A DNA stretch of 64,000 bases from Neisseria zoodegmatis (GTDB taxonomy: Bacteria; Pseudomonadota; Gammaproteobacteria; Burkholderiales; Neisseriaceae): positions 62,001 to 126,000 of the forward strand of contig NZ_LT906434.1 in assembly GCF_900187305.1 (NCBI RefSeq). The letters run 5' to 3'. Of this stretch, positions 1-10,181 are shown piece after piece. Position numbers and translations under genes: made by a program. The notes under the pieces are model-generated. The model did not search any database. It worked only from the letters and a program-made list of their open reading frames with translations, and was not told the DNA's origin. Each line of letters starts with the position of its first letter. Positions within the stretch are counted from its first letter, which is position 1.

Positions 1-521
1 CCGTCGATATAGAAACGGCACACCCAGCCGGGATAAATCTGCCCGGCCAGCTCGGTATTCATCACGGCAGGTTCGATATATTCGGGGCTGCTGCCGAACA
101 ATGAAAAGGCAATAATTTTTTTACCGTTTGGCTTAACCGCCACATCAGGCAAGGCAGGCCGCGCGGTGATACTGCGGTGGCGGAGGGTGAGTGCCTGCAA
201 ACCGTAGGTGCGGCAGTTTTCCCAGTCTTGCAGGCTGCCGTAGGCATGAGCCAGCGCGTCTAATGAATTGATATGGTTCGGGTCGCGTTGCAGGGCTTTT
301 TGGGCATAAGTGATGCCTTCCTGCCAAAAACCGCCTTTTACCGCCGCAGTGGCCGCATCGCTCAACGGCGCCACCGACTGCGGAATCAGCTTGTGTGCTT
401 TCAGGGCTTCGGTCAGCGCGCTGCGGTAATCGCCGGCGGCCATGTATTGTAAGAAAGAGGCGGAAATGTGGTTGAGCTGTTGTTGGACTTTTTGTAGTTT
501 AGGTGGTAAGCGTTTGTTCAT
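1..521 (-). CDS. TPR-containing glycosyltransferase-like protein (C-terminus beyond window)
   Basis: The reading frame starts at ATG 521-519 and runs off the left edge, giving 173 codons of the N-terminus. Residues about 25-120 are helical and TPR-like, with an alternating Ala/Leu/Tyr pattern and a YAQKALQRDPNHINSLDAL segment typical of TPR helices. After residue 130 the segment KIIAFSLFGSSPEYIEPA followed by NTELAGQIYPGW resembles a widespread domain of unknown activity found in glycosyltransferase-like proteins. The substrate cannot be inferred from this half. The gene stands alone, convergent with nothing, and rsmJ lies next to it on the same strand. Confidence 0.6.
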   Translation of the reverse strand, partial: MNKRLPPKLQKVQQQLNHISASFLQYMAAGDYRSALTEALKAHKLIPQSVAPLSDAATAAVKGGFWQEGITYAQKALQRDPNHINSLDALAHAYGSLQDWENCRTYGLQALTLRHRSITARPALPDVAVKPNGKKIIAFSLFGSSPEYIEPAVMNTELAGQIYPGWVCRFYID

Positions 522-616
522 ATCCGTATTTTAATTGATTGATTTTTTTTATAAACTTAAGTATCTGCTGCGCTTGAGTAGATGAGGCCGTCTGAAACCG
601 TGCTTTCGGGATAATC

Positions 617-1375
617 TTAGTCGGTCACGGGTTCGAAAGGCAGATAGACATCGAAACGCGTGCTTTTGCCCGTGTATTGGTAGGCGGGCTTTTCGCCGTT
701 TAGAAACTCTCCCAAACGCGGGCGTTTGACGACCACGCGCTTTTTGGCAACGCGGCGGGCGGCGTCGAGCAGCTCGGCTTCGTTTTGCGCTTCGCCCACC
801 AAGCCGTGAAAATAAGCCATTTCTTTTTTCACCGCCGCCGATTTGCGGCTTTCGGGATACATCGGGTCGAGGTAAACCACATCGGGGCGGCCTCGTTCGT
901 TGGCCAAACGGGGCAGCAAGGCGCAAGTATCGCCGACATGCAGGGTAATGCGGGCGGCGGTTAGGGCCACTTCTTCGTCGGCAGACTGCAAAGCACGCAG
1001 AAGGCCATCTGAAAGCAGGCAGGCAACGGCGGGATTTTGCTCAAACACATTCACTTGCAAACCGAGCGACGCCAGCACGAAAGCATCGCGCCCCAAACCG
1101 CCCGTGCCGTCCCAAACGATGGGGTGCGCGGTGTGGTTGACCGCCTTGCCGATCAGTTCGCCCCCGCCTTTGGTTCGGCGGTATTGTGCCGCGCCGCCTG
1201 CGAAATCAACGCGAACCTTACCTTTTTCTCCGGCACGGCATAAAGAGAGGCCGTCTGAATCGGCCAGCAGATATTCGCCTTGGTCGGGAAGTCGGCCGCA
1301 TACGAGCAGATGAAAACGGCTGATTAATTCGCGGGCGGTGTCGGTGGCGGTTTCGCTGAGATAAACGTAGATCAT
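617..1375 (-). CDS. rsmJ: 16S rRNA (guanine-1516-N2) methyltransferase RsmJ
   Basis: This 252-residue protein matches the usual RsmJ length (about 250). The family uses S-adenosylmethionine to methylate G1516 of 16S rRNA in the small subunit. Visible motifs are the SAM-binding VWDGTGGLGRDAFVLA (about residues 87-102) and the catalytic-loop DVVYLDPMYP (about 165-174), followed by the family-typical SRKSAAVKKEM. The start is ATG 1375, with no competing upstream start. A DUS lies just upstream and another near the stop codon. Cytosolic. Confidence 0.9.
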   Translation of the reverse strand: MIYVYLSETATDTARELISRFHLLVCGRLPDQGEYLLADSDGLSLCRAGEKGKVRVDFAGGAAQYRRTKGGGELIGKAVNHTAHPIVWDGTGGLGRDAFVLASLGLQVNVFEQNPAVACLLSDGLLRALQSADEEVALTAARITLHVGDTCALLPRLANERGRPDVVYLDPMYPESRKSAAVKKEMAYFHGLVGEAQNEAELLDAARRVAKKRVVVKRPRLGEFLNGEKPAYQYTGKSTRFDVYLPFEPVTD

Positions 1376-1459
1376 GGTTTCAGACGGCCTGTGGCTTGGA
1401 GGTGCGGAAAATCATTACTTTAACAATCAGATGGAAAACGCTCAGGCCGTCTGAAAAAA

Positions 1460-3145
1460 TCAGTGGATATCCAAGCGTTCCATACGGTAGCGCATCGAAC
1501 GGAAGCTGATACCCAAAAGCTTGGCGGCCTGCGTGCGGTTGTAGCGCGTCTGCTTCAAAGCCTGCTCGATGATTTCGCGCTCGATTTGGTCGAGATAATC
1601 CTGTATCTGCATTTTGCCGGGCACAAAATCGGGCAAGCCGCCGCTCAGTTGCAGGCCGTCTGAAACTTCGTCTTCCGTATCGTGAAGATGCTGCTGCTCA
1701 AGTTTGCCTGCCTGAAATTGCGGGGTGGTGCCGGTGTGGATTTGCAGGTCGTCCAACTGGATCACCTGCCCTACCGTCAGGGCGACGGCACGCTCCAAAA
1801 TGTTTTCCAACTCACGGAAGTTGCCCGGATAGCTGTAATGCAGCAATGCTTCTTGGGCTTTGGGGCTGAGTTTGTAATTCTCGTTGCCCGTGCAGTGTTT
1901 ATGCAGCAAGTGCATGATGAGTCCGCCCAAGTCTTCGCGCATTTCGCGCAACGGCGGCATGCTCAGCGACACCACGTTCAAGCGGTAATATAAGTCTTGT
2001 CGGAACGATCCCGCGTCCACCAAATGCTCGAGATTTTTATGCGTGGCGCAAATGATGCGCACGTCCACATAGGTTTCGCGGGCATCACCGATGCGGCGCA
2101 CGGCTTTTTCTTGGATGGCACGCAGCAGTTTTACCTGCATCGCCAGCGGCAGGTCGGCCACTTCGTCGAGAAACAGCGTGCCGCCGTCGGCATGTTGGAA
2201 GAAGCCCAAGCGGTCGCTGTCGGCACCGGTAAAGCTGCCTTTTTTATAACCGAAAAATTCGCTTTCCATCAGGTTTTCGGGAATCGCGCCGCAGTTGACG
2301 GCGATAAAAGGCTTGTCTGCACGGTCGGACAGTTCGTGTATGGTGCGCGCCGCCTGCTCTTTACCCGTACCCGATTCGCCTGCAATGTAAACCGGCACGA
2401 CGCTTTTGGCCAAACGGCGGATCAAATGGCGCACTTCAATCATTTGCGGCGACATACCGAGCAGGCGCGGCATGTCGGACTCTCCGCCCAAATCTTTACC
2501 CGAATCCGGCAAAATCCTTGCGGTTAATTCGCCGCTGGAAAAGCGTTCTTTCAATGAACGCAAACCTTCCGGCACGCCGGCCGAACGGGTTAATGCGGAG
2601 CCGCTTCTTTTTGGCGGAGAATAAGGTTGGCGCGGTGCCGGCGACATGCGTTGCGGCACAGATAAAACCGGATTGATCACCTCCGGCTTTGGCGGCGGAA
2701 CCTGACGCGCCGGTTCGGGCTGTTCAGGCTCGGCTTGCACGGGCGCACGAACGCCTTCGAGCGGCTCGCTGACTTTAACGGCAGACTTTACCAAAGAGCG
2801 CAGTTGCGACAAGGTAATCGGTTTTTGCAGGTAATCAAACGCACCCGCCCGCAAAGCTTCTACGGCCTGATCGGCATTGCCGAAAGCGGTAATCACTGCC
2901 ACCGGAGTGTCCAACGCCAATTCATTGATGTATTGCACCACTTCCAAACCCGAACCGTCGGGCATGCGCATGTCGGTCAACACCAGCGAATAGTCTTCGT
3001 TGTCGAGCTTGTCTTTGGCATCTTCTACACCCACGGCCGTCTGAACGCGCAAACCCATCTTCATCAGGGTCATTTCCATCAAGTCGCGGATGTCGGCCTC
3101 GTCGTCCACGACCAATACGGGATCTTGCAGGTTATGGTTGCTCAT
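1460..3145 (-). CDS. pilR: Sigma-54-dependent response regulator, PilR-type
   Basis: 561 residues. The N-terminal receiver domain (about 8-120) has phospho-acceptor Asp58 and Lys108. A proline-rich linker (about 120-225) follows. The AAA+ sigma-54 activation domain has Walker A GESGTGKE (256-263) and the sigma-54 contact loop GSFTGA (303-308). A Fis-type helix-turn-helix closes the C-terminus. The gene overlaps the sensor kinase upstream by 14 bases, so the two are translationally coupled. PilR proteins activate type IV pilin transcription in other bacteria; that role is inferred here from architecture and the PilS-like partner. The linker is about 100 residues longer than in the roughly 445-residue Pseudomonas protein. 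Confidence 0.8.
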   Translation of the reverse strand: MSNHNLQDPVLVVDDEADIRDLMEMTLMKMGLRVQTAVGVEDAKDKLDNEDYSLVLTDMRMPDGSGLEVVQYINELALDTPVAVITAFGNADQAVEALRAGAFDYLQKPITLSQLRSLVKSAVKVSEPLEGVRAPVQAEPEQPEPARQVPPPKPEVINPVLSVPQRMSPAPRQPYSPPKRSGSALTRSAGVPEGLRSLKERFSSGELTARILPDSGKDLGGESDMPRLLGMSPQMIEVRHLIRRLAKSVVPVYIAGESGTGKEQAARTIHELSDRADKPFIAVNCGAIPENLMESEFFGYKKGSFTGADSDRLGFFQHADGGTLFLDEVADLPLAMQVKLLRAIQEKAVRRIGDARETYVDVRIICATHKNLEHLVDAGSFRQDLYYRLNVVSLSMPPLREMREDLGGLIMHLLHKHCTGNENYKLSPKAQEALLHYSYPGNFRELENILERAVALTVGQVIQLDDLQIHTGTTPQFQAGKLEQQHLHDTEDEVSDGLQLSGGLPDFVPGKMQIQDYLDQIEREIIEQALKQTRYNRTQAAKLLGISFRSMRYRMERLDIH

Positions 3146-4727
3146 CGCTTTCTCTCGGTAAAATCAGTTCGAAGCCGTTCATTTCAGGGTGGTAATGCAG
3201 CTGCCCCATATTGGCGTGCGCCAATTCGCGGGCAACATACAGACCCAAGCCCGTACCCTGTTTTTCGGTGGTATAGAAAGGCTCAAACAAATGGTTGCGC
3301 ACGTCGGGGGGGACGCCGATGCCGTTGTCGGCAACCACAATGGAAATGTGCATGCGCCCGCTCGATTTCATCAATACGGTAATGGCATGGTGGTCTTGAC
3401 GGCTGTGCCGCCAAGCGTTGTTACACAGGTTCCACATGATTTGCTGCAAGTGCATAGGATCGACCAACACGCTCAGGTTGCTGCCGTCCATGTTCATGCG
3501 GATACAGCTGACGGAATCGGGGTTGTTCAGCGTAAATTCCTGTTTGAATTCGAGCCAGAACTTCATCAGGTTGACCGGCTCGCGGCGCAGGCTGTCGCGC
3601 TTGTTGATCAGGGAAACGTCTTCCAGCATTTTGTCGATACGCTGGATGTTGGTGTCGATGATGTTGTGCAGCTTGGCTTTGGTGGGGTCGTTGCCGTCTT
3701 CGTCTTGCAGCAAATCGCTGGCATGGCGGATGGCCGACATGGGGTTGCGGATTTCATGTGCCAGATTGGCGGTAAGCTGGCCTAAAGAAGCCAGCTTGGT
3801 GGCCAACGCTTCCGCTGCCACTTCGCGCAACGAGCGCACAAACAGCATCAGCAGCTCGGTTTTTTCCTGAATCACCGGCACGGCACGCACATGCATGGAG
3901 TGCTGGAAAATATGGATGTCGGTTTCAAAGTTTTTATCGGGCTGGTATTGCCAGCGTGCCACCAATTCGCCGAACACGGTTTCCTGCTTGTCCACTTCCA
4001 AGCCGGGGAAATAGGTTTTGGCTTGGCGGTTAAACAGCCAAACGCGCTGGCCGGCGTCGATAACGATCACGGCTTCCTGCACGCGGTTGAGTACCACGCG
4101 GTTGAGGCCGCTCACGCGGCGGTAGGCCAATTGGTGTTTGGTGGCGGATTCGGTAGCGGCTTGCAAATAAGTGGCGGAAAAAGCGGTTAACGCCGCCACC
4201 AGAAAACACGCGCCGGACAGCAGTGCGCCGGATACGACAATGCGGCCGTCCCATTCCAGCGGGCGGAACTGCACCTGCCCTGCGAAAAACATGTTCAAAA
4301 CAATCAGCATCATCGCATAACCTGCATACAGCATGGGATAGCGGCCATGACTGAGCAGGCAGGAGGTCGCGATAAAAGGGAGCACCAGAATGCCGAAACC
4401 GGATTCTATGCCGCCTGTGATATAGGTGAGCACCATCACCATGGTAATGTCGACCACGGCGCTGGCGTTGGGCAGTTCAAGCGTTTGGAGCTGCCAGTCG
4501 GGTTTGAAAATCGTCAGCAGAATCAGGAGGCCGTACACGGTTATCCAGCTGTAAAACTCAACGGTGGGAAACATGCTTTTGGCGGTTTCGCCACCGGTGG
4601 AAAAGCTGAATAAGTGAAAAACCAAGAGGGAAAGGACGATGGCAATCCGGGCAATATTGATTAAGCCGGGTATGCGTTCGTTGAGTGTTTCCCAATCCTG
4701 CTTAACGAATAATCTGTTTACACTCAT
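3132..4727 (-). CDS. pilS: Membrane sensor histidine kinase, PilS-type
   Basis: 531 residues. The N-terminal part has about six transmembrane segments (roughly 22-185), the PilS pattern, followed by a PAS-like region (about 205-300). The HisKA motif LAHEIRNPMSAIRHA carries phospho-acceptor His324. The HATPase domain has NGIGVPP and GTGLGLYVARELA. It is predicted to autophosphorylate in the inner membrane and pass the phosphate to the regulator encoded immediately downstream, whose start codon lies inside this gene. The start is ATG 4727. The signal sensed here is unknown. Confidence 0.8.
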   Translation of the reverse strand: MSVNRLFVKQDWETLNERIPGLINIARIAIVLSLLVFHLFSFSTGGETAKSMFPTVEFYSWITVYGLLILLTIFKPDWQLQTLELPNASAVVDITMVMVLTYITGGIESGFGILVLPFIATSCLLSHGRYPMLYAGYAMMLIVLNMFFAGQVQFRPLEWDGRIVVSGALLSGACFLVAALTAFSATYLQAATESATKHQLAYRRVSGLNRVVLNRVQEAVIVIDAGQRVWLFNRQAKTYFPGLEVDKQETVFGELVARWQYQPDKNFETDIHIFQHSMHVRAVPVIQEKTELLMLFVRSLREVAAEALATKLASLGQLTANLAHEIRNPMSAIRHASDLLQDEDGNDPTKAKLHNIIDTNIQRIDKMLEDVSLINKRDSLRREPVNLMKFWLEFKQEFTLNNPDSVSCIRMNMDGSNLSVLVDPMHLQQIMWNLCNNAWRHSRQDHHAITVLMKSSGRMHISIVVADNGIGVPPDVRNHLFEPFYTTEKQGTGLGLYVARELAHANMGQLHYHPEMNGFELILPRESDEQP

Positions 4728-4869
4728 GTAATGTCGGGCCTTGGATATTTTTGTTTTGGGCGGGTGGGTTTGTGTTGTTATGCCGGCAACTTGAATCGCT
4801 TACCGCCAGCCCCGGCAGGCGGTACTCCCATGCAATATAGTTGCCTTAGTATATTTACATCTTATGTAA

Positions 4870-7179
4870 TTATACCGAATCTGCGCCGGATAATCTTTTC
4901 AGACGGCCTGAAATCTCTAAAACTTTGCCTTTTCTGCCACGTTTGTTGTTTATATCTTGAATCCGCAGGCGCTCTTTATGTGCCGCACCGCGTTTGCCGA
5001 TGCTTTCTACGATAAATTCGGGCGATGAAGTAACGGCGACATATTCGAGCTTGACGCCGTCTGAAAGGCCGATTAACTGCAGGCCGCGACCTTTGGCCAT
5101 TACTTCCAATTCGCCGATGGTAAACGCCAGCAGGCGCGGTTCGTCGGTAGCCAGCAGCACTTTGCACTCGGGGTTGATGAGCGACACGGCATAGATGCTC
5201 ACCGGCGGCAGGGTTCGCTCTCCGGCTTTGAGCGTCATCACGACTTTGCCGGCTTTGATGCGGCTGACCATATCGCCGAGTTTGGCGATAAAGCCGTAGC
5301 CGCCGCTGTTGCTCAATAAATAATGCTGTTCGGGCAGGCCGGTCATCATGGCAACGACTTCGGCGCCGTTTTGCAGTTCGATCAGCGAAGCCACGGGAAC
5401 GCCGTCGCCGCGGCCGCCGGGGATTTCCGCCGCATCGAGCGTGTAGGTGCGGCCGTGCGAATCGAGCACCACCACCGGCCACACGGTGCGGCCTTCGATC
5501 ACCTGTTTCAGCCCGTCGCCTTCTTTGAAAGTGGTTTGGCTTAAATCGACGTTGTGGCCGGCGCGGCTGCGTATCCAGCCTTTGTTCGACAATATCAATG
5601 TAACCGGCTCGTCGGCGGTGGTTTGCGTGAGGGTGGCGCGGCTCGCTTCTTCGACCAAAGTGCGGCGCTCGTCGCCGAACTGCTTCATGTCGGCCTGCAT
5701 TTCTTTGATGATGAGTTTGCGTTTTTCGTTTTCGTCGCCCAGCAGGATTTTCAGACGGCCTTCTTCTTCACGCAGTTCGTTCAATTCTTTTTCGAGCTTG
5801 AAACCTTCCAAGCGGGCAAGCTGGCGCAGGCGGATTTCGAGAATGTCTTCGGCTTGGATTTCGGTGAGGCCGAACGCCGCCATCAGGTCGGGTTTGGGTT
5901 CGTCGGATTCGCGGATAACTTTAATCACTTCGTCGATATGCAGAAAAGCGATCATGCGTCCGTCGAGGATATGGATGCGTTTTTCCACTTGGGCGAGGCG
6001 GAATTTCAGACGGCGTGTAACGGTAATCACGCGGAAATCCAGCCATTCCTGCAAAATGGTTTTGAGGTTTTTCTGCGCGGGGCGGTTGTCCAAGCCCATC
6101 ATCACCAAGTTCATCGGCACATTGCCTTCCAAACCGGTTTGCGCCATCAGCGTGTTGATGAAGTTTTCAGGTTCGATACGGCTGGATTTCGGCTCGAACA
6201 CCAAACGCACGGGCGATTCGCCGTCGCTTTCGTCGCGCACTTTTTCCAACAGCGACAACATCAGCGCTTTGGTGTTTTGCTGGTCTTGCGTGAGGTTTTT
6301 CTTGCCGGACTTGGGCTTGGGATTGGTCTGCTCTTCGATTTCGGCAAGGATTTTCTGCGCGCTGGTGTTGGGCGGCAGCTCAGTTACGATGATGCGCCAT
6401 TGCCCGCGCGCCAGTTTTTCGATTTCGTAACGCGCACGCACGCGCACGCTGCCTTTGCCGGTTTCGTAAATCTGCTGCAAATCGGCGGCGGAAGTGATGA
6501 TTTGCCCGCCGCCGGCAAAATCGGGCGCGGGAATGTACTGCATCAGGTCGGCGGTTTCCAGCGACGGTTTTTTCAAGAGGGCGATGGCCGCTTGGGTAAC
6601 TTCGGTCAGGTTGTGCGACGGGATTTCGGTAGCCAAACCGACGGCAATGCCCGATGCGCCGTTGAGCAGCACCATCGGCAGGCGGGCGGGCAGATGCACC
6701 GGCTCTTCAAACGCGCCGTCGTAGTTCGGCACGAAATCCACCGTGCCCATATTGATTTCGGAAAGCAGCAGCTCGGCAATCGGTGTGAGCCGCGCTTCGG
6801 TGTAACGCATCGCCGCCGCGCCGTCGCCGTCGCGCGAGCCGAAGTTGCCGATGCCGTCGATTAGGGGATAGCGCAGGGTAAAGTCTTGCGCCATGCGCAC
6901 CATGGCATCGTAGGCCGAAGCATCGCCGTGCGGATGGTATTTACCGAGAATCTCCCCCACCACGCGGGCGGATTTCACCGGCTTGGCACCGTGCGTCAGC
7001 CCCATGTCGCGCATGGCGTAGAGAATCCGCCGCTGCACGGGCTTTTGGCCGTCTGAAACTTCGGGCAGGGCGCGGCCTTTGACCACGCTCATGGCGTATT
7101 CGAGATAGGCGCGTTCGGCGTATTGGCCGAGCAGCAGATAATCGTCGCCGACGGCGGGCTGTGGGGTTTGTTCGTTCAT
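4870..7179 (-). CDS. parC: DNA topoisomerase IV subunit A
   Basis: 769 residues from ATG 7179. An upstream in-frame ATG would add 44 residues unlike the family; the chosen start gives MNEQTPQ followed by the conserved [20 protein letters not shown]. ParC with ParE decatenates daughter chromosomes. The DNA-linking tyrosine is Tyr126 ([10 protein letters not shown]). The C-terminal beta-pinwheel is present. Oddity: the quinolone-resistance-determining segment reads [13 protein letters not shown], so Ala87 and Asp91 stand where most ParC proteins have Ser and Glu (E. coli Ser80 and Glu84). A DUS sits close to the stop codon. Confidence 0.95.
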   Translation of the reverse strand: MNEQTPQPAVGDDYLLLGQYAERAYLEYAMSVVKGRALPEVSDGQKPVQRRILYAMRDMGLTHGAKPVKSARVVGEILGKYHPHGDASAYDAMVRMAQDFTLRYPLIDGIGNFGSRDGDGAAAMRYTEARLTPIAELLLSEINMGTVDFVPNYDGAFEEPVHLPARLPMVLLNGASGIAVGLATEIPSHNLTEVTQAAIALLKKPSLETADLMQYIPAPDFAGGGQIITSAADLQQIYETGKGSVRVRARYEIEKLARGQWRIIVTELPPNTSAQKILAEIEEQTNPKPKSGKKNLTQDQQNTKALMLSLLEKVRDESDGESPVRLVFEPKSSRIEPENFINTLMAQTGLEGNVPMNLVMMGLDNRPAQKNLKTILQEWLDFRVITVTRRLKFRLAQVEKRIHILDGRMIAFLHIDEVIKVIRESDEPKPDLMAAFGLTEIQAEDILEIRLRQLARLEGFKLEKELNELREEEGRLKILLGDENEKRKLIIKEMQADMKQFGDERRTLVEEASRATLTQTTADEPVTLILSNKGWIRSRAGHNVDLSQTTFKEGDGLKQVIEGRTVWPVVVLDSHGRTYTLDAAEIPGGRGDGVPVASLIELQNGAEVVAMMTGLPEQHYLLSNSGGYGFIAKLGDMVSRIKAGKVVMTLKAGERTLPPVSIYAVSLINPECKVLLATDEPRLLAFTIGELEVMAKGRGLQLIGLSDGVKLEYVAVTSSPEFIVESIGKRGAAHKERLRIQDINNKRGRKGKVLEISGRLKRLSGADSV

Positions 7180-7448
7180 CACAAGCGGAAAATGCTGAAT
7201 TGAAAAAGCCTGTATTGTAAAGCAATTTGGATTCATCCGCCCGCACGGCATTTCAGACGGCCTCATGTGCCACCCGAAGCGCATGAAACCTATGGCCGGA
7301 CACGCAGTCAAAAAATGCGTAAGCCATATTGATTCAGGGCATGGCTAACTGTTTGGCTCCGGCACCAAGCACCGCACCGCATCTTTCGTTTGTTGCGGAA
7401 ATACGGGCTTTGCACACAGTAAGGTCAAAGTTTTTTACGCGCTTGTCC

Positions 7449-7457
7449 TGATATAAT
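7449..7457 (+). promoter_or_regulatory. Extended -10 promoter upstream of the Nudix gene
   Basis: The sequence TGATATAAT gives a perfect -10 hexamer with a TG extension, 28 bases before the Nudix start codon. No good -35 hexamer is visible, which fits an extended -10 promoter. The rest of the 7180-7448 interval between the divergent parC and Nudix genes holds one DUS and no gene I can support. Confidence 0.5.
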
Positions 7458-7485
7458 CCGCCCATCGTCTGCCACGGAAAACGCT

Positions 7486-8370
7486 ATGATTACCCGTCCC
7501 CAATTTACCCGCCGCCTGAGCGAAACCGAACACGACCGTTTGCTATCCCGCCTGCAAACCCATTTCAACCCGCACGCCGACACATGGCAGCCTTTGTGGT
7601 TGAACGGCGTGAAGCTGGGCCGTCTGAACGGCGCTTGGCTTCAGCGCGTACAGCAGGATTGGCCGGAACGCAGCGAAACCAAGCCCGACGGTTTTCATCT
7701 TTATGCCGACAACTGGCTGACGATGGGCGACAGCCTGCAACACATGACCCAAAGCTGGCACCAGCTCGGCGTGCTCGGCGGCTGGCGCAATGAAAAATTC
7801 GATGTCGAAGATGCAGAAGGCAAGCCGCTGTTTGCGCTGGAGCGGGCGGCGTTTAGACCGTTGGGGCTGATGAGCCACGCCGTACACATCAACGGTTTAA
7901 CCCTGCACGAAAGCGAATGGATGTTTTGGATAGGCCGCCGCAGCCCGTATAAAGCAGTTGACCCCAACAAGCTCGACAACCTCGTCGGCGGCGGCATTGC
8001 CAGCGGCGAGAGCGTGCGCCAAGCCATGATGCGCGAGGGCGGCGAAGAAGCCGGGCTGGATGCCGCGCTGCTGCAAAACCTCGTCTGCCAAAACCGCCGT
8101 TTGAGCGTCCGCCCCGTGTCGCGCGGACTGCACAACGAACTGCTGCACATTTTCGACGTAATCCTGCCGTCTGAAACCCGCCCCGAAAACCAAGACGGCG
8201 AAGTGGCCGAGTTCAAATTGATGAACCCCGCCGACCTCACCGCCGCCATGTGCGACGGTCTGATGATGAACGACGCCATGCTCGCCACGCTCGATGCGTT
8301 TTCGCGCTACGGTTTGCTGGACGAAAACCACGGCCTGACGAAATGGCTGGCCGAAACCCGCAGCGCTTGA
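7486..8370 (+). CDS. Nudix hydrolase with DUF4743 N-terminal domain
   Basis: 294 residues. The C-terminal half carries the Nudix box GGGIASGESVRQAMMREGGEEAGL (quoted with breaks: GGGIASGESVRQ, then AMMREGGEEAGL, about residues 165-188), which binds Mg and hydrolyses nucleoside-diphosphate-linked substrates. The N-terminal 130 residues match the arrangement of the DUF4743/thiamine-pyrophosphokinase-related Nudix family found in bacteria and yeast. The true substrate is not known. The start is ATG 7486, with an extended -10 promoter upstream and a DUS-pair hairpin downstream, so the gene is probably monocistronic. Confidence 0.8.
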   Translation: MITRPQFTRRLSETEHDRLLSRLQTHFNPHADTWQPLWLNGVKLGRLNGAWLQRVQQDWPERSETKPDGFHLYADNWLTMGDSLQHMTQSWHQLGVLGGWRNEKFDVEDAEGKPLFALERAAFRPLGLMSHAVHINGLTLHESEWMFWIGRRSPYKAVDPNKLDNLVGGGIASGESVRQAMMREGGEEAGLDAALLQNLVCQNRRLSVRPVSRGLHNELLHIFDVILPSETRPENQDGEVAEFKLMNPADLTAAMCDGLMMNDAMLATLDAFSRYGLLDENHGLTKWLAETRSA

Positions 8371-8408
8371 GTTTCACCGTTTACCGTTCCTACTTAATAT
8401 AAAAAGGC

Positions 8409-8441
8409 GAGGCCGTCTGAAAACATTTTTCAGACGGCCTC
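8409..8441 (+). terminator. Inverted DUS pair, terminator of the Nudix gene
   Basis: Two facing AGGCCGTCTGAAAA copies form a long stem with a short loop 38 bases after the Nudix stop codon. Such DUS pairs commonly serve as transcription terminators in Neisseria. Confidence 0.7.
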
Positions 8442-8608
8442 ACGTTTGCCTGTTTTTACCAAATACATCTTTAACTTAAGCCAATTCGCACCATTTAAAC
8501 GCCGTTACCAACAACAATACAGCCAGTAAAATGATTTTCCCGACTCAAGGCAGTAACGTCGGAATAGAAATAAAGTTTATTGGCGATAAAGATAAAAAGG
8601 AAAACTCA

Positions 8609-8848
8609 ATGAACGCACCCGTATCCTACGCCGCATCTTATCCGCACACCTGCAACAAAGCCCTGTATGTCGCCATGGCCTTGCTTTTCGGCACCTTCGG
8701 CGTCCACAAATTCTGCGCCGGCCGCGTGTGGATGGGCATCATCTATTTCCTGCTCAGCTGGACATTCATCCCCACCGTCCTCGGCATCATCGAAGGCGTG
8801 CTGGCCGCATTCAAACCCACCGATTCCTTAGGCGCTATCGTCGTATAA
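8609..8848 (+). CDS. TM2-domain membrane protein
   Basis: 79 residues from ATG 8609, preceded by an AAGGA ribosome site. The longer frame from 8531 lacks one. The sequence has the TM2 layout: a first hydrophobic segment with FGTFGVHKFCAGR, a short turn, then a second segment (WMGIIYFLLSWTFIPTVLG). TM2 proteins are small inner-membrane proteins of unknown function. It is flanked by DUS-pair hairpins on both sides, so it is likely a single-gene unit. Confidence 0.75.
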   Translation: MNAPVSYAASYPHTCNKALYVAMALLFGTFGVHKFCAGRVWMGIIYFLLSWTFIPTVLGIIEGVLAAFKPTDSLGAIVV

Positions 8849-8855
8849 AGGCAAG

Positions 8856-8887
8856 AGGCCGTCTGAAAAACATTTTTCAGACGGCCT
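8856..8887 (+). terminator. Inverted DUS pair after the TM2 gene
   Basis: AGGCCGTCTGAAAAA and its complement face each other with a few bases of loop, 8 bases after the stop codon. The miniature element at 8888 abuts the right arm directly. Confidence 0.7.
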
Positions 8888-9029
8888 GAGACCTTTGCAA
8901 AACCTGCAGATGTGGATGCAGTTCAAGGCGTAGCAGCGCAGCGAGTGCAGACATATCACACGATAGGCAAACGAGCGAGCAGCGCACAACGCAGAAATGC
9001 GCCGCAGATGCGGGTTTTGCAAAGGTCTC
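8888..9029. mobile_element. 142-bp miniature inverted-repeat element, copy A
   Basis: The element starts GAGACCTTTGCAAAACC and ends with its complement GGTTTTGCAAAGGTCTC. It has the same length as, and about 90% identity to, copy B at 14144-14285. It has no coding capacity for a transposase, so it would need one in trans. From memory, the termini resemble those of the neisserial IS5-group element IS1106. A direct target duplication is not clean here (GCCT left, AGCC right). It may reduce or carry expression signals for pdxA downstream. Confidence 0.75.
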
Positions 9030-9150
9030 AGCCTTATTGATCCGCCGTACAGAACACGCTCTAATAACAGCCCGCCCGCACCTCGGGCAACCCTCCATCA
9101 CTACCGGCTGCTGCCCATTTTTTCAGCAGCAACACCAGCGGAGCACTTCC

Positions 9151-10161
9151 ATGACCCTTCCCGTATTGGCCGTAACCAGCGGCGAACCCGCAGGCATCGG
9201 CCCCGACATCTGTTTGGACTTAGCCGAAGCAGACACCCGCTGCCACTGCGTCATACTGGGCGACAAACACCTGTTGCAGCAACGCGCCCGGCAGCTCGGA
9301 AAACACATCAACCTGCGCGACTACCAAACAGGCGTTCCGCCCGAACGCGGCACGCTCGATGTTTGGCACATCCCCCTGCGCGCCCCGTGCGAAACAGGCC
9401 GTCTGAACACCGCCAATGCCGCCTATGTGCTCGAACTGCTCGACACCGCCTACAACGGCATCTGCGACGGCACATTTGCAGGCATGGTTACCGCACCGCT
9501 GCACAAAGGCGTGATCAACGATGCCGGCGTACCCTTCAGCGGCCACACCGAATACCTCGCCGAAAAAAGCCATACCCCGCAAGTTGTCATGATGCTGGCC
9601 GGCGGCGGGCTGCGTGTTGCCCTTGCCACCACCCACCTGCCGCTGAAAGACGTTGCCGCCCAAATTACCCGGCCGCTGCTTGAGTCCGTATTACCTATCC
9701 TGCACCGCGACCTGCAAACCAAATTCGGCCTGCCCTCGCCCCGCATCCTCGTTGCCGGGCTGAACCCCCACGCAGGCGAAGGCGGGCATCTCGGCCGCGA
9801 AGAAATCGACACCATCATCCCCGCGCTCGAAACACTGCAACAGCAAGGGCTGAATGTGCGCGGCCCCTTCCCCGCCGACACCCTGTTCCAACCCTTTATC
9901 CTGAAAGACGCCGACGCCGTGCTCGCCATGTATCACGACCAAGGGCTGCCCGTATTGAAATACGCAGGCTTCGGAGAAGGCGTCAACATCACCTTAGGGC
10001 TGCCCTTCATCCGCACCTCGGTCGACCACGGCACCGCCCTCGATCTGGCCGGTACAGGCAAAGCCGCATCCGGCAGCCTGCTCGCCGCCGTGGACACCGC
10101 CCTCGAAATGGCGCACCATATCAACAGGTCAAAAACCCAATCCATTCAAGCGACTACATAA
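9151..10161 (+). CDS. pdxA: 4-hydroxythreonine-4-phosphate dehydrogenase
   Basis: 336 residues from ATG 9151, with GGAG seven bases upstream; an earlier in-frame start at 9037 would add 38 non-family residues and overlap the element's flank. PdxA oxidises 4-phosphohydroxy-L-threonine in vitamin B6 synthesis. Family motifs seen are [12 protein letters not shown] at the N-terminus, [10 protein letters not shown] with a metal-binding His, and [12 protein letters not shown] followed by [13 protein letters not shown] near the C-terminus. Cytosolic homodimer in the known family. A small unknown gene follows after 20 bases. Confidence 0.93.
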   Translation: MTLPVLAVTSGEPAGIGPDICLDLAEADTRCHCVILGDKHLLQQRARQLGKHINLRDYQTGVPPERGTLDVWHIPLRAPCETGRLNTANAAYVLELLDTAYNGICDGTFAGMVTAPLHKGVINDAGVPFSGHTEYLAEKSHTPQVVMMLAGGGLRVALATTHLPLKDVAAQITRPLLESVLPILHRDLQTKFGLPSPRILVAGLNPHAGEGGHLGREEIDTIIPALETLQQQGLNVRGPFPADTLFQPFILKDADAVLAMYHDQGLPVLKYAGFGEGVNITLGLPFIRTSVDHGTALDLAGTGKAASGSLLAAVDTALEMAHHINRSKTQSIQATT

Positions 10162-10181
10162 CCACACAAAAGGAGGCACAC

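Noticed and set aside
5554..6864. Long frames antisense to parC, and similar ones antisense to pilR, pilS, pglD and wzc
   Set aside because: High-GC genes with biased third positions give long antisense frames; the sense genes have clear family motifs.
7180..7311. Upstream ATG extending parC by 44 codons
   Set aside because: The added residues contain a DUS translation and match nothing expected in ParC; the ATG at 7179 gives the family N-terminus.
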